From: a candidate division TA06 bacterium SM23_40
GTDB taxonomy: Bacteria; LJUI01; SM1-40
NCBI GenBank assembly: GCA_001303705.1
Contig: LJUI01000164.1
Location: 1 to 5,438 of the forward strand
Direction: 5' to 3'
Length of the DNA: 5,438 nucleotides
Shown here: piece after piece, positions 5,354 to 5,438 of the stretch
Layout of the letters: every line of letters begins with the position of its first letter
Numbering within the stretch: position 1 is the first letter of the stretch
Translations under genes and position numbers: made by a program
The notes under the pieces: model-generated
What the model was told of the DNA's origin: nothing
Seen by the model: only the letters and a program-made list of their open reading frames with translations
Databases searched by the model: none

Positions 5354-5438
5354 GGGACGTTGGTAGGTTCAGAAGGTTGAGCGTCGGGGACGTACGAGGT
5401 TTTGATGGTTATCGGCGGGGACGTCAGGACGCAACCTA
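5354..5438 (+). repeat. Direct-repeat cluster downstream of paralogue 3, running off the window
   Basis: Units begin at 5354, 5386 and 5417, the first starting eight bases after the stop codon. The block 5354-5378 is identical over 25 bases to 629-653 in the first intergenic region. The unit at 5386 is of the ACGTAC...GGTTATCGG subtype with small changes. The last unit is atypical (GACGTCAGGACGCAACCTA) and ends with AACCTA, the inverse of the TAGGTT in the core, so an inverted unit or hairpin arm may continue past the edge. Confidence 0.75.

Overview
The window holds three tandem, same-strand paralogues for large secreted beta-helix proteins. The first is cut by the window's left edge, so only its last 156 codons are present (1-471). 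The second (818-2779) and third (3169-5346) are complete. Each complete protein has an N-terminal signal peptide, a short lead-in strand region, a stack of about 26-residue right-handed parallel beta-helix rungs, a DPLFV...GYHYP segment typical of this class, one putative Ig/cadherin-like domain, an acidic linker and a C-terminal FlgD-Ig/type IX-like sorting domain built on PNPF, IYDxRG, WDGRD and SGIY motifs. No enzyme, regulator, transposase, tRNA or rRNA gene is visible.

The C-terminal domain style, GC-rich codon use and strong AAGGAGG ribosome site suggest an uncultured bacterium of the FCB group or a neighbour (for example Eisenbacteria, Krumholzibacteriota, Latescibacterota or a related lineage). 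This is an inference from protein style; no marker gene is present to fix the taxon.

Layout: 1-471 end of paralogue 1; 472-817 intergenic region with a run of degenerate repeat units, a strong hairpin (716-749) and a weak ribosome site; 818-2779 paralogue 2 (653 aa, nine rungs); 2780-3168 intergenic region with three more repeat units, an inverted repeat and a strong ribosome site; 3169-5346 paralogue 3 (725 aa, twelve rungs); 5347-5438 further repeat units running off the edge.

The most unusual feature is the non-coding repeat family, with core GGGGACGT-N(4-6)-AGGTT-NN-GAAGGTT. It begins 5-8 bases after the stop codon of all three paralogues, always in the same orientation. Together with whole-rung length differences and patchy similarity among the paralogues, this looks like a locus that expands and reshuffles surface-protein genes by recombination. 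The array and repeats are seen directly; the recombination role is inference. The proteins probably act outside the cell as adhesins, surface-layer parts or carbohydrate-binding or -processing proteins, but no substrate or catalytic site can be read from the sequence.
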